Assembly: GCF_950295315.1 (NCBI RefSeq)
Contig: NW_026647620.1
Coordinates: 21,001 to 85,000, forward strand
Length of the DNA stretch: 64,000 nucleotides
From: Erinaceus europaeus
Lineage: Eukaryota > Chordata > Mammalia > Eulipotyphla > Erinaceidae
Direction: 5' to 3'
Shown here: one piece after another, positions 44,780 to 55,967 of the stretch
Numbering within the stretch: position 1 is the stretch's first letter
Layout of the letters: each line of letters starts with the position of its first letter
Made by a program: the position numbers and the translations under genes
The notes under the pieces: model-generated
What the model saw: the letters and a program-made list of their open reading frames with translations, nothing else
Told to the model about the DNA's origin: nothing
Database searches by the model: none

Positions 44780-44921
44780 ATCTTGAAATACTTGATCATT
44801 CACTGGAAGTGTGGAGCGGCAGATGTTTCAAAGGGAGCCTTGCAAGAAGGAGAGATCATGATTTCCATAGAAGCAGTAAATGCTGAGCGCCAGGCCAACA
44901 GTCTACATTGTGTAACGACTA
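44780..44921 (+). CDS. TOPOVIBL: TOPOVIBL coding exon 2
   Basis: 142 bases between a strong acceptor (TTTTTCCTTTCAG|ATC) and a consensus donor (ACGACTA|GTAAGTG). In frame it reads ILKYLIIHWKCGAADVSKGA, continues with an acidic LQEGEIMISIE stretch and ends ANSLHCVTT plus one base. This closely matches human TOPOVIBL as I recall it, including LKYLIIHWKC, DVSKGAL and HCVTT. It enters in phase 0 and leaves with one base of a split codon, consistent with exons 1 and 3. It belongs to the N-terminal GHKL-like part of the protein. No disruption is seen. Confidence 0.93.
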
Positions 44922-45236
44922 GTAAGTGAAGAGAAAAAAGCTGGTCTTTCTGTATTTGTTTCGTCATCATTATTGTTACTGTTTATTACAATTCATCATC
45001 TAATTGTAATCTTCTATCACTGTTACTCTAAGTTTCTACAATAACTTAAATGATTATGTGATATGTATCTAGTGATAGATTTATGAATGCATTATACAGA
45101 AACGGGGAGTAGAATGATTCTAATCACAGATTTTTTAAAAAATTGTTTTTGTACTGATGTGTCAACAACTGTACTGTAATGATTAACCACCCAATAATGG
45201 GAGAAAATTTTGTCTATTTTCTCCTCTTCATTATTA
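44922..45236. other. TOPOVIBL intron 2, unique sequence
   Basis: AT-rich intron start. No feature recognised. Confidence 0.45.
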
Positions 45237-46025
45237 TTATTATTTTGTCACCAGGGTTATTGCTGGGGCTCACTGCCTGCACAAGGAGTCCACAGCTTCT
45301 ATTGGCCATTTTCCCCACTATTTGACAGGGCAAAGAGAAATCGAGAGAGGAAGAGAGATGGAGAGACAGAGAGGGAGAGAGACAGAGAGACAGACATCTT
45401 CGGTACTTGCTTTACTGCTCATGACGGTTCCTCCCTGCAATTGGGGAGTAAGGGCTCAAACCTAGGTTCTTGAGCTTGGTAACGTGCACATAATCAAGTG
45501 TACCACTGCCCAGCCCCCTTATTATTATTATTATTATTACTCTTTTATGAGAGCATTGCTCAGCTTTGACTAATGGTGGTACAGGGGTTTGAACCTTGGA
45601 CCTTGGAGCCACAGGTAAGAATGGATTTCGCTGGGAGTCAGGCGGTAGCACAGCGGGTTAAGCACACGTGGCGCAAAGCACAAGGACCGGCGTAACGATC
45701 CCGGTTCAAGTCCCCGACTCCCCACCTGCAGGAGGGTCACATTGCAAGCGGTGAAGCAGGTCTGCAGGTGTCTATCTTTCTCTCCTCCTCTCTGCTTTTC
45801 CTTCCTCTCTCCATTTCTCTCTGTCCCATCCAGCAACAACAACAGCTATGACAACAATAACAACTACAACAAGTACAACAACAAGGGCAACAAAATGGGA
45901 AAAATAGCCTCCAGGAGCAGTGGATTCATAGTGCAGGCACCCAGCCCCAGTGATAACCCTGGAGGCAAAAAAAAAAAAAAAAAAGAATGCGTTTCACATA
46001 ATCATTATGCCATCTTCTTGGTCTT
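45237..46025. repeat. SINE cluster: A/B-like (-), D (-) split by A (+)
   Basis: 45240-45520 is a minus A/B-like element bordered by TTATTATTATTATT. A minus D element begins at 45535 and is split at about 45630 by a plus A element (long form, 45631-45980); its end resumes to 46025. AGAATGGATTTC and AGAATGCGTTTC flank the insert. Confidence 0.85.
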
Positions 46026-46171
46026 CATAGATTCCTTACTGGCTTACTTTAAAATTGTTGTCAAACATTTTCTCTCTTGGTTTTAACATCTCTTTCACAG
46101 CAAAATTACACTGAAATTTTACCTCCTTTAATTCCTTCATATTTAGCCTTTGGTACTTAGGGAAAAGCATT

Positions 46172-46805
46172 CAAAGCCGAGGGTTGCGTAACAAAGTGCC
46201 ACAAACTGGGTGACTTACTGCAAGGTGATTTACTCTCAGTTATGGGGGGCCAGAAGTCCAAAATCAAGGCCTTTGATGTGCTTGGTTCTCTGGAGACTCT
46301 TTTTTTTTTTTATAATTTATTTCTTTATTGGGGAATTAATGTTTTATATTCAACGGTAAATACAATAGTTTGTACATGCATAACATTCCCCAGATTCCCA
46401 TTTAACAATACAACCCCCACTATGTCATTCATCATCTTTCATGGACCTGTATTCTCCCCACTCACCCACCCACCCCTCTCTGGAGACTCTTAAGGGACAA
46501 ACGTGTTTCATACCCTCTCCCCTACTCTTGGTAGTTGCAAGCTCTGGGTATTTCTTGGCCTGTAGATGTTATGTAGAAACTCCAGTTTCTGCTTCTCTTC
46601 CTGTGATCAGAATAAACATATTCTTCCCTGTGCTTATCTCTGTCTGTCTTTACTTGCATTCTTGTGAGAATACCGACTGGATGTGGGACCACCGAGCCCA
46701 GTATGACCTCATCTTACTGGGATTAGGTCTGCAAAGGCCTGCTTTCCAGATAAGGCCATAGTCACAAGTGCTAGTGGTTAGTTATTCAAAATATCTTTGA
46801 GGTGG
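46172..46805 (-). mobile_element. MaLR (MLT1-type) LTR, split by an L1 3' end
   Basis: An old LTR in reverse: GCGTAACAAAGTGCCACAAA, CTGGGTGACTTACTGCAAGG, CAGAAGTCCAAAATCAAGGC on the left, and CCTGTAGATGTTATGTAGAA, TGACCTCATCTTACTGGGAT, AGATAAGGCCATAGTCAC on the right. The L1 insertion at 46302-46478 separates the halves. Confidence 0.75.
46302..46478 (-). mobile_element. L1 3' end, 5'-truncated
   Basis: A poly-A complement (T run) at 46302, then the L1 3' untranslated region in reverse (TTCTTTATTGGGGAATTAAT and following). It matches the end of the L1 at 54.6-55.95 kb. It is flanked by CTCTGGAGACTCTT (about 46288-46301 and 46480-46493), a clean duplication. Confidence 0.92.
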
Positions 46806-47048
46806 ACAAAATTCACGTAACAACAAAGCAAGTTTTATTACTGGAATGATGTAGGGGATAATGCAGACTGTTAGTTTTCTTTCATTGCTCCTATTGCTCA
46901 TTAGAAGGCTTTCCCAGTGTTCATTGCAGTGTTCCCCAAACCGTGAACTATAGGCTGTTAATCAGCTATGAGCACCTGAATTTGGGAAATGGTGGTTAAA
47001 ACCAAAGGTTCTCTTTAAAACTGTTTCTGTGCCAGCATGAACTGTGAT
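46806..47048. other. TOPOVIBL intron 2, unique sequence
   Basis: No feature recognised. Confidence 0.4.
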
Positions 47049-47049
47049 T

Positions 47050-47815
47050 CCTTAAAAATGTGCCCTATCAGGGGACCAGGTGGTGGGACACCTGGTTAAG
47101 TGCACACACTTCAGTGCGCGAGGACCTGGGTTCAAGCCCCTAGCCCCCATCTGTAGGGGAGGAAGCTTCATGACTGGTGATGCAGGGCTGCAGGTGTCTC
47201 TCTCTCTCTCTCTCCCTATCTCTTGATGTCTGACTGTCTCTATCCAATAAAGAAATAAAGATAATAAAAATTTTTTTAAAAACTGTGCCCTATCAGGTAG
47301 CATCTTTTAAAAAAATTAAGAGGGTGTTCCAGGAGGTGGCACACTGGATAGGGCACTGGACTCTCAAGCATGAGATCCCGAGTTCAATCCCTGTAGCACA
47401 TGTACCAGAGTGATGTCTGGTTTTTTCTCTCTACTATCATTTCTCATGAATGAATAAATAAAGTCTTTTTAAAAAATTAAGAGGCAATTTCAGGGAATAA
47501 TGTTGCTTTAAAAATATTTGTCACGGGTAATTGGGCGGTAGCACAGCGGGTTAAGCGCAGGTGGCGTAAAGCACAAGGACCGGTATAAGGATCCAGTTTG
47601 AGCCCCCGGCTCCCCACCTGTAGGGGGGTCGCTTCACAGGCGGTGAAGCAGGTCTGCAGGTGTCTGTCTTTCTCTCCCCCTCTCTGTCTTCCCTTCCTCT
47701 CTCCATTTCTCTGTCCTATCCAACAATGACGATGTCAGTAACAACTACAACAATAAAACAATAAGGGCAACAAAAGGGAATAAATAAATAAATATTTAAG
47801 AAGATAATTGTTACA
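47050..47815 (+). repeat. Family B, C and A SINEs, each plus-strand
   Basis: 47073-47278 B, flanked by copies of TGTGCCCTATCAGG. 47325-47470 C, flanked by AAAAAATTAAGAGG. 47525-47805 A, full length with a slightly altered head (GGTAATTGGGCGGTAGC). Confidence 0.92.
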
Positions 47816-48430
47816 CAAATAAATCTCTACATCATCTGTATATGGGGATGATGGCACCTTATTGTTGTTACTATGGGAACACTAGATTTCAACTGTGGGT
47901 ATATTCCATTTGAAAAAAATTGAAAAATTCAAAATGTTCAATTTGAAAAAACAAAACAAAACTTAGTTAAAATCATTTTCTCCTTTAGATCCCTACTTCC
48001 TCCATCATCATCTTCCTTGGAACTACTCTTTAATGTTCAGATTTAAAGCTATGGATACAGAGAATTCTTAACCGATAGTCTTATATTTTCAAATAAGGAG
48101 TAAATTGATTAAAAGGTGTGCCAACCATTTGATCTGAATTCTAATGAAATATGGACTATTCACATGATACACACTGTCTCCTGCCTATAGTTTGCAGCCT
48201 CTCTGAAGTAATTTTCTATCAGGAATAGTGATAGTCAGAGTTAGCCTGTAGTACTGAGTATACAGGTAAAAAGGCCTTCTATTGGGTTCTTACCTCCAAG
48301 AAGTTACTCTGCTTCCAAGCAGTTATATGTTCATAACATTTGGGTGCCTTCATTTTATGGAGTTATTATTCATTGATAATGGCCACCTTTTAATATGTCC
48401 TGTAAGAAGTGATTAGGGATCCCATTGTTT
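47816..48430. other. TOPOVIBL intron 2, unique sequence
   Basis: AT-rich unique intron. No exon seen. Confidence 0.45.
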
Positions 48431-48627
48431 TTTTTTTACATAATTTTTAAATTAATTTTAATGAGAGGTAAATAGAGATAGGTAGATAGATGCAGAGAGA
48501 AAGACCAGAGCACTGCTCAGCTTTGGCTTATGGTGGCTCTGGAAACTGAACCTGGGACTTCAGAGCCTCAGGCACAAGAGCCTTTTGCAGAACCATTATG
48601 CTGTCTCCCCAGCCCAGGACCCCATTG
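48431..48627 (-). repeat. Family D SINE
   Basis: Minus D element between GGATCCCATTG and GGACCCCATTG, ending about 55 bases before exon 3. Confidence 0.88.
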
Positions 48628-48683
48628 ATTCTTTAAATAAAAACTAGTGTTTGTGATATTTCCATGTATTCTGTTTCTTACAG

Positions 48684-48737
48684 TTTCTTCTGCAGGAAGC
48701 ATTTGTGGTGGTTTGATCCCTAAGAAGTTCCTCAAAG
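48684..48737 (+). CDS. TOPOVIBL: TOPOVIBL coding exon 3
   Basis: 54 bases (in phase 1, out phase 1) between acceptor TGTTTCTTACAG|TTTC and donor CTCAAAG|GTAAAG. With the last base of exon 2 it reads ISSAGSICGGLIPKKFLK plus one base. The human protein has a very similar SAGS..GG...KK.LK at this point, as I recall it. A family D SINE ends only 70 bases upstream and an L1 3' end starts about 40 bases downstream, so the exon sits in a narrow gap of unique DNA. Confidence 0.9.
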
Positions 48738-48776
48738 GTAAAGAATTACCCTTCTTCCATAAGAATGATTCCCCCA

Positions 48777-49085
48777 CTAATTTAGTACTTTAAAAAAAAT
48801 TTTTCTTTATTGGGGAATTAATGTTTTACATTCAACAGTAAATACAATAGTTTGTACATGCATAACATTTCCCAGTTTTCCATATAACAATACAACTCCC
48901 ACTAGGTCCTCTGTCATCCTTCTTGGATCTATATTCTCCCCACCCACCCACTCCAGAGTCTTTTACTTTGGTGCAATACGTCAATTCCAGTTCAGGTTCT
49001 ACTTGTGTTTTCTTTTCTGATCTTGTTTTTCAACTTCTGCCTGAGAGTGAGATCATCCCATATTCATCCTAATTTAGTATTTTTC
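48777..49085 (-). mobile_element. L1 3' end, 5'-truncated
   Basis: Reverse L1 3' untranslated region (CTTTATTGGGGAATTAATGT to TGAGAGTGAGATCATCCCAT), flanked by CTAATTTAGTA (about 48778 and 49069). Confidence 0.92.
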
Positions 49086-49412
49086 TAAACAGATTTTTTT
49101 ATCAATCTTTTTAAAGAAAATTTTCCCTTTTTGTTGCCCTTGTTGTTTATTGTTGTTGTTATTATTGTTGTTGTCGTTACTGTCATTGTTGTTGGATAGG
49201 ACAGAGAGAAATGGAGAGAGGAGGGGAAGACAGAGAGGGGGAGAGAAAGACAGACACCCGCAGACCTGCTTCACCGCCTGTGAAGGGACCCCCCCCTGCA
49301 GGTGGGGAGCCAGGGACTTGAACCAGGATACTGATGCTGGTCGTGTGCTTTGCACCACTTGCACTTAACGCACTGAGCCCCTGCCCAGCTCCCATCTAAA
49401 CAGATTTTTATC
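49086..49412 (-). repeat. Family A SINE with target-site duplication
   Basis: Minus A element between CTAAACAGATTTTT copies (about 49085-49098 and 49396-49409). Confidence 0.92.
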
Positions 49413-49700
49413 GAAGGGCAGGGTTGCCAAATACAGATTCTCCCCACTATGTGAAAGTAGACTGTTCCTATTTGGTGTAATTTGGGAAGCTATTTTTGGG
49501 GCCTGGGAACAATCAAAAATATTTGCACATAAGTTAATAGTAGTAGCATTCCCTGACCCTAAAGTAATGTAGCAGTTCACACCAGATAGGAATATTCTGG
49601 TGTGTGTGTGTGTGTGTCTCTGTGTGTGTGTGTGTAGGGGGCTATAAGCCTATAATAACTTTATACCTATAGTAATAATCCAAAGGGCAAACATTTATTG
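49413..49700. other. TOPOVIBL intron 3, with a short (TG)n tract
   Basis: Unique AT-rich sequence; interrupted (TG)n at 49599-49635. Confidence 0.5.
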
Positions 49701-50330
49701 ATTGATTCAAAGATCATTTATTTATTAGAGAGAAGTAAAGATGGAGAGAGAGAGACTACCAGAGCATCACTCTGGGTCAAACTTGGGACTTGAGAGACCA
49801 GTACTTAATCTACTGTGTCACCTCCTGGACCATGTACAAACATGTATTTTTTTGAATTCCCTCCCCCGACAGCCTTAAAAAAATTTTTTTATAGAGACAG
49901 AGAAATTGAGAGGGCATTTAGAACAGAGAGGGAGAGAGAGTGACACCTGCAGCCCTGCTCCACCATTCGTGAAACTTCTCCCTTGCAGATGCTGACCTTG
50001 GGCTTGATCCCAGGTCCTTGTGCACTCTACCGGACGTGTCACCATTGAACACACAAACCCACATGTTTCTTTTAAGGATACACTAGGTCTGTGCTTTCTT
50101 TCTTTAAAAAATTTTTTTTTATTTCTTTATTTATTGGATAGAGACAGCCAGAAATTGAGAGGGAGGAGGAAATAGAGAAGCAGAGAGACAGAGAGACACC
50201 TGCAGCCCTGCTTCACCACTCATGACGCTTCTCCCCTGCAGGTGAGGACTGGGGGCTTGAACCCAGGTCCTTGCTCACTGTAATATGTGTGCTCAACCAG
50301 GTGAAACACCACCCAGCCCCAGGCCTGTGT
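49701..50330 (-). repeat. SINEs C, B and B, all minus
   Basis: 49705-49833 C. 49880-50050 a B-like element. 50112-50318 B, flanked by CTGTGCTTTCTT and CTGTGTTTTCTT. Confidence 0.8.
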
Positions 50331-50377
50331 TTTCTTAATGAGTAGTTAATTACAGTTTATTCATTTATTTTTAAATT

Positions 50378-50416
<39 letters not shown>

Positions 50417-50744
50417 TTATTTTCTTAGCCTAATCACATCTGCCAACTCCCTCTTGTTACAGAAGGAACTGATCAAAGCTTCAGGCATGGGTAGTTAGGG
50501 AGTGTCACAACGCACTACACATTGTTCTAATTGTTCCACTGGACTCCTCCTCTCTGACTGCACAGACACCTCAGACATTGTCCTGGGTCGAACTGGGTCC
50601 TGACCTTTAGGATATTCTCAGGAAGAAGAGTCTGATAAGTTGTAAAATACAGAAGACTCTGATATAGTGAGTGCCAGTGCTTTGAAGATGGGGTCTTCAG
50701 GAAGTCCACCTCCAAGAAATCTCAGAAAGATTTTTTTGGTCTCC
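50331..50744. other. TOPOVIBL intron 3, (TTTA)n tract and unique sequence
   Basis: (TTTA)n at 50378-50422, then unique sequence with no recognised exon. Confidence 0.5.
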
Positions 50745-50802
50745 AGAGTTAAAATTATCTTTATTTATTTATTGGATAGAGACAGCCAGAATTTGAGAAG
50801 GA

Positions 50803-50838
<36 letters not shown>

Positions 50839-51009
50839 AGCACTGCTTTACCACTCGTGAAGCTTTCTTCCTTCAGGTGGGGACTGGGGGCTTAAACTGG
50901 GACCCTGCCCTTTGTAACATGTGTGCTCAACCAGGTGTGCCACCACCCGGCCCCGTTAATTACAATTTATATATGTGTATGTATAGTATCTTGTTACTAT
51001 TATTATCGT

Positions 51010-51066
<57 letters not shown>

Positions 51067-51210
51067 AGGGAGAGAGAGAGCTGCTTCTTCCAGTGTCCCA
51101 GCACTCCCATCTCCCATGTGGTGCACCAGGACTTGACCCAGGTCTTGCATATGGCAGATGGCAAAGCAGGCACCTTTCTGGGTGAGCTGTCCTGCTGCCC
51201 CTGCTCCAAC
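50745..51210 (-). repeat. Family B SINE, microsatellite, family E SINE
   Basis: 50755-50958 a minus B with a GA run. 51008-51034 (GT)n running into (GA)n to about 51080. 51085-51205 a minus E element. Confidence 0.8.
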
Positions 51211-51479
51211 CTTTAAGAGGACTGTGCTACTGGATTTGTGTATTTCACTTCCCATCTCTCCTGTCAGCTCCAGCCCGGACAGAAACCACCTGTGCAGCCC
51301 ATTTACGACATGAGGGATTCTAAAATCACAAATACAGAGGAAACAATTCTATTGAAGCTAAAGCTTATTGAATTATGTGGCTTTGAAAATGTTTCCGTGG
51401 TTAATCGTTATTAGGCACATTTCCTTTTGCCTTTACAACTGTTTGACATCGAATCTACCTTCTAGCTCTCTGTGGATCC
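51211..51479. other. TOPOVIBL intron 3, unique sequence
   Basis: Contains an acceptor-like CTCTCCTGTCAG at about 51269, but the following sequence is not an exon (see rejected items). Confidence 0.45.
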
Positions 51480-51905
51480 TGGTTTTTGTTTTTTGTTTTT
51501 GTGGCACTGGAGAATGATCCCAAGGCATCACTGATGTCTCCTGTGCCATCTTTTCGTGATTTTAGAGAGAGGGAAGGACAGAGAGAGAGAGAGAGAGAGA
51601 GAGTCCTTAGTGCCATTTGTGGTGTTGATACTTGAACCCAGGGCTTCGTGCACAAACTAAGGCATGTGCTGTGCTCTCCTGGGTGAGTTGTCTCCCAGCC
51701 CCTGTATTTTAGAACTCAGTAGTATTTATCTTCTCTGTAATTTTCATTTCCTTGAGGTTCTTGGTAAGCACACATTTAAAATTGTGGAACAAGGGCAGGA
51801 GAAGAGCATAGTGGTCAAACAAGAGACTTCCCTGCCTGCGGCTCCAAAGTCCCACATTCAGTCCCCTGCACCACCATCAGCCAGAGCTTTTGTGGGAGAA
51901 AAGTA
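51480..51905. repeat. Family E SINE (-) and family D SINE (+)
   Basis: 51490-51702 a minus E element. 51792-51898 a plus D element with a truncated tail. Confidence 0.7.
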
Positions 51906-52225
51906 ATGCAACAGAAAGATACAGAGACTTTTGTTCGTGGCGCCATAGCACACCCTGTCAGAGAAGTTCTATGTAAATAATGTTCTCCTTATAGTAGTAG
52001 TGATTCAAACAGTGACCTCTTGAACATTTACTCCATGCTGAGTGTTCTGTGCCACCCTCCCACGCCCCCAGCCACCAAAATCCTCACAAAATCTTAAGAG
52101 ACAGCCTGACTAATCACTTAATTCTGTTTCCTCCAAACTCTATGACTGGGGAGACAGGAAGAATTAACAATGTTCTAGAGGGTTTGCTCCTGTTTTAAGA
52201 CTTTTGGAAAGTCTGAGCCCAAGTT
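51906..52225. other. TOPOVIBL intron 3, unique sequence
   Basis: No exon recognised. May include a faint MIR-like remnant around 52030-52160. Confidence 0.35.
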
Positions 52226-53105
52226 TAAGAATCATGAGTTGGGGGGTGGTGTGGGTGGTGGCACTCCTGGTTGAGTGCACACATTACAATGTGGAAGGAC
52301 CCAGGTTCAAGAACCCAGTTCCCACCTGCAGGGGAGCTGCTTCATAAGTGGTGCAACAGGGCTGCAGATGTCTCCCCCATCACCCCTTTCCCTCTCAACT
52401 TCTCTCTGTCTCTATGCAAAATAAACAAATAAAATATATATTTTAAAAAATATTCATGAGGGAGTTGGGCGGTAGCACAGCAGGTTAAGCACAGGTGGCG
52501 TAAAGCACAAGGACTGGCATAAGGACCCCAGTTCGAGCCCCCGGCTCCCTACCTGCAGGTGAGTCGCTTCACAGGCGGTGAAGCAGGTCTGCAGGTGTCT
52601 ATCTTTCTCTCCCTCTCTCTCCATTTCTCTCTGTCCTATCCAACAACGATGACAATAAAAAAAAAAAAAGGGCAACAAAAGGGAATAAATAAATAAATAT
52701 TTTAAAAAAGAATCATGAGTTGATTTACTACAAAATCATTTACAAAATCGTCTAGTCTAAATCTTAAACATTTTTTCATTTATTAGAGGATTAATGTTTT
52801 CCATTTGACAGTGAATACAATAGGTTATACATGCATAACATTTCCCAGTTTCCCGCTTAACAATACAACCCCTACTAGGTCCTCTGTCATCCTTTTTCAG
52901 AACCTGTACTCTCCCCCCTCCCACCCCAGAGACTTTTACTTTGGTGCAATACACCAACTCCAGTTATTTTATTATTATTCTTTTTAACCAAAGTACTGCT
53001 GAGCTCAGGGGGGATTGAACCTGGGACGTTGGAGCCTCAGGCATAAGAATCTCTTTGCAGAACCATTATGCTATCTACCCCTCAAATGATCTAGTCTAGC
53101 AAGAG
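52226..53105. repeat. B (+), A (+), L1 3' end (-), D (-)
   Basis: 52242-52450 B and 52460-52708 A together lie between two copies of AAGAATCATGAGTTG (about 52227 and 52709). 52768-52970 is a reverse L1 3' end. 52983-53088 is a minus D. TCTAGTCTA occurs before the L1 (52752) and after the D (53091), so the D may have entered beside or within the L1 insertion. Confidence 0.85.
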
Positions 53106-53358
53106 TCTTTATAGTCACAGGTTCAATCCTTTTTTTGGATTATGTCCTTGGGATGGTGCGGAGAATGGAAAGGTCATTCCTAATGACCTTGCTCCAGTAG
53201 TGTGTGTGAATATGCTCTCAGAGAGTCAAGAAGCTGTTTAAAAATGGAGCATGTTGTCAGCCCTGGGCTGGAGAGAGGAATAGCGTGACTCTACTTACCG
53301 TGCCTGTATAGGGCAGGGCCAGATCATATTTACTGCTATTTCAGTTAATATTTGTGAA
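53106..53358. other. TOPOVIBL intron 3, unique sequence
   Basis: No feature recognised. Confidence 0.4.
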
Positions 53359-53890
53359 AGCACTATTTTTTTCTTTTAAGAGATTTTTAAACTTTAATTT
53401 GATTAGATGGAGAGAAATTGAGAGGGACAGAGAAGGAAAGAGAGCACTGCAGCACCGCTTCACCACTTGTGAATCTCTGCCCTGCACACGGGGTCCGGGG
53501 GCTGAACCTGGGTCCTTATGCTTGAGAACCCGCGCGCGCGCAAGCAGGCGCACCACTGCCCGGCCCTGGGAAAGTGCTTTGAAAAAAGTAAAAAGTGGTA
53601 GCGCAGCGGGTTAAGCGCAGGTGGCACAAAGCGCAAGCCTTAAGGATCACGGTTCGAGCCCCTGGCTCCCCACCTTCAGGGGAGTCACCTCACAAACGGT
53701 GAAGCAGATCTGCAGGTGTCTGTCTTTCTCTCCCCCTCTGTCTTCCCCTCCTCTCTCCATTTCTCTCTGTCCTATCCAACAACGATGACATCAACAACAA
53801 CAACAATAATAACTACAACAATGAAACATCAAGGGCAACAAAAGGGAATAAATAAATAAATATTAAAAAAAGAAAAAAGTAAAAAGCAGG
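53359..53890. repeat. Family B SINE (-) and family A SINE (+)
   Basis: 53375-53570 a minus B. 53595-53872 a plus A lacking its first bases (starts GTGGTAGCGCAGCGGG), between copies of GAAAAAAGTAAAAAG. Confidence 0.88.
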
Positions 53891-54208
53891 TGACTACAGA
53901 GACTAGTTTCCTAATGGTTTGCTAATACAGGGGAGAAAGTACTGAGTTGGTACAGAATGTGGACTAACCATTTGTTGACTCTGCTGACACAAAGTTGAGT
54001 CGACTTGTGTCATGGCGACTTAGTTTTAATTTAGTATTTCAAAAGCTCAAAGCTATTACGTATATTCATGTACATTATGTGTGTATTACATACATGCTAT
54101 TATGTATAACATATTTGCTTAGTCTAACTTTATATCCCTGTGAGAAAGTGTGGGTGACTAACGTTTTGTACAAAATAAGGAAGTACTACAGTGTATCAAA
54201 GACACAAT
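53891..54208. other. TOPOVIBL intron 3, unique sequence
   Basis: AT-rich; no exon recognised. Confidence 0.45.
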
Positions 54209-54231
54209 GAAAACTGTGCCACACACCTATG

Positions 54232-54605
54232 TGTTGTATGCTTTACATTGGGTTCTAGTTCTCCCCCACCGAGAGAATTAGATCAGTCCAGTTAGTTTCG
54301 CGGGCCTGCTTGGCCCCGCCCCGAAGGAACCCTGCCAGAGTTCCTGAGTTCCAGAGTTGGAGAGTTTGAGAGTAAGAGAGAGTGCTTGCGCCGCCGCAAA
54401 GAGACAGCAGAGTTCTGTTTGGTGATTAGTTTGGTTTAGTTAATGAATCGTTGTTCCTGAATAAAGAAATACAGCTTCCCTGCCCAGCCGTTGTCTCCGC
54501 GTCTCTGTTACCCGCCCGTGAAGCTAGTCTGGCCGGCTAGAGCCTACGAATTTTAACAACAAATGGCGCCCACGTGGACCTGATCTGCGCATCTCTCAGA
54601 TAACA
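54232..54605 (+). mobile_element. ERV (class II-like) LTR plus primer-binding site remnant
   Basis: The LTR runs from TGTTGTATGCTTTACATT to TTTTAACAACA (54561), with an AATAAA signal near 54460. It is the same family as the reverse LTR at 60987-61432. It is followed by TGGCGCCCACGTGG, which resembles a tRNA-Lys primer-binding site with one base missing, and then only about 30 bases before L1 sequence. CCTATG (54226-54231 and 54606-54611) flanks the whole 374-bp segment. No retroviral genes are present. Confidence 0.75.
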
Positions 54606-55953
54606 CCTATGGACATCTAATCTTTGACAAAGGGGCTCAGACTATTAAATAGGGGAAACCAGAGTCTCTTTAACAAATGGTGTTGGAAACAATGGGTTGA
54701 AACATGCAGAAGAATGAAACTGAACCACTGTATTTCACCAAATACAAAAGTAAATTCCAGGTGGATCAAGGACTTGGATGTTAGAACAAAAACTATCAGA
54801 TACTTAGAGGAAAATATTGACAAAACTCTTTTCCGCATACATTTTAAAGACATCTTCAATGAAACAAATCCACTTACAAAGAAGACTAAGGCAATCATAA
54901 ACCTATGGGACTACATCAAATTAAAAAGCTTTTGCACAGCAAAAGAAACCACTACCCAAACTAAGAGACCCCTCACAGAATGGGAGAAGATCTTTACATG
55001 CCATATATCAGATAAGAGTTTAATAACCAACATATATAAATAGCTTGCCAAACTCAACAACAAGACAACAAATAACCCCATCCAAAAATAGGGGGAGGAC
55101 TTGGACAGAATATTCACCACAGAAGAGATCCAAAAGGCCAAGAAACACATGAAAAAATGCTCCAAGTCTCTGGTTGTCAGAGAAATGCAAATAAAGACAA
55201 CAATGAGATATCACTTCACTCCTGTGAGAATGTCATACATCAGAAAAGGTAACAGCAGCAAATGTTGGAGAGGGTGTGAGGTCAAAGGAACCCTCCTACA
55301 CTGCTGGTGGGAATGTCAATGGGTCCAACCTCTGTGGAGAACAGTCTGGAGAACTCTCAGAAGGCTAGAAATGGACCTACCCTATGACCCTGCAATTCCT
55401 CTCCTGGGGATATATCCTAAAGAACACAACACATCCATCCAAAAAGATCTGTGTACACATATGTTCTTGGCAGCACAATTTGTAATAGCCAAAACCTGGA
55501 AGCAACCCAGGTGTCCAACAACAGATGAGTGGCTGAGCAAGTTGTGGTCTATATACACAATGGAATACTACTCAGCTGTTAAAAATGGTGACTTCACTGT
55601 TTTCAGCCGATCTTGGATGGACCTTGAAAAAATCATGTTGAGTGAAATAAGTCAGAAACAGAAGGATGAATATGGGATGATCTCACTCTCAGGCAGAAGT
55701 TGAAAAACAAGATCAGAAAAGAAAACACAAGTAGAACCTGAAGTGGAATTGGCGTATTGCACCAAAGTAAAAGACTCTGGGGTCGGTGGGTGGGGAGAAT
55801 ACAGGTCCAAGAAGGATGACAGAGGACCTAGTGGGGGTTGTATTGTTAAATGGGAAACTGGGGAATGTTATGCATGTACAAACTATTGTACTTACTGTTG
55901 AATGTAAAACATTAATTCCCCAATTTAAAAAAAAATCAAAAAAAAAAAAAAAA
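54606..55953 (+). mobile_element. L1 3' part: ORF2 C-terminal region and 3' untranslated region
   Basis: About 1.35 kb of L1. The C-terminal part of ORF2 is recognisable ([23 protein letters not shown] and the cysteine-containing [11 protein letters not shown] motif), ending at a TGA near 55702. It carries a frameshift near its left end and in-frame stops near 55042 and 55090, so it is inactive. A 3' untranslated region of about 220 bases follows, ending in an A tail at 55926-55953. Its 3' end is the reference for the reversed fragments at 46.3, 48.8 and 52.8 kb. Confidence 0.93.
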
Positions 55954-55967
55954 GAAAACTGCGTCAC

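Larger units (their letters stand above)
54209..55967 (+). mobile_element. Composite: 5'-truncated L1 carrying an ERV LTR near its 5' end
   Basis: The whole unit lies between GAAAACTGTGCCAC (54209-54222) and GAAAACTGCGTCAC (55954-55967), 12 of 14 identical, the second copy following a poly-A tail. Just inside the left repeat is ACACCTATG, which recurs at 54603-54611 where L1 sequence begins. Between these lies the LTR and 44 further bases. The simplest reading is an L1 that inserted in truncated form and was then hit by an LTR element. Confidence 0.75.

Noticed and set aside
51272..51330. Possible extra TOPOVIBL exon after CTCTCCTGTCAG
   Set aside because: In the required phase it meets a stop after 18 codons and has no donor before it. 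Exon 3 joins exon 4 directly in phase and in protein order.
54624..55703. Reverse-transcriptase-like open frames as host genes
   Set aside because: They are the C-terminal part of L1 ORF2 with a frameshift and in-frame stops, followed by an L1 3' untranslated region and poly-A.
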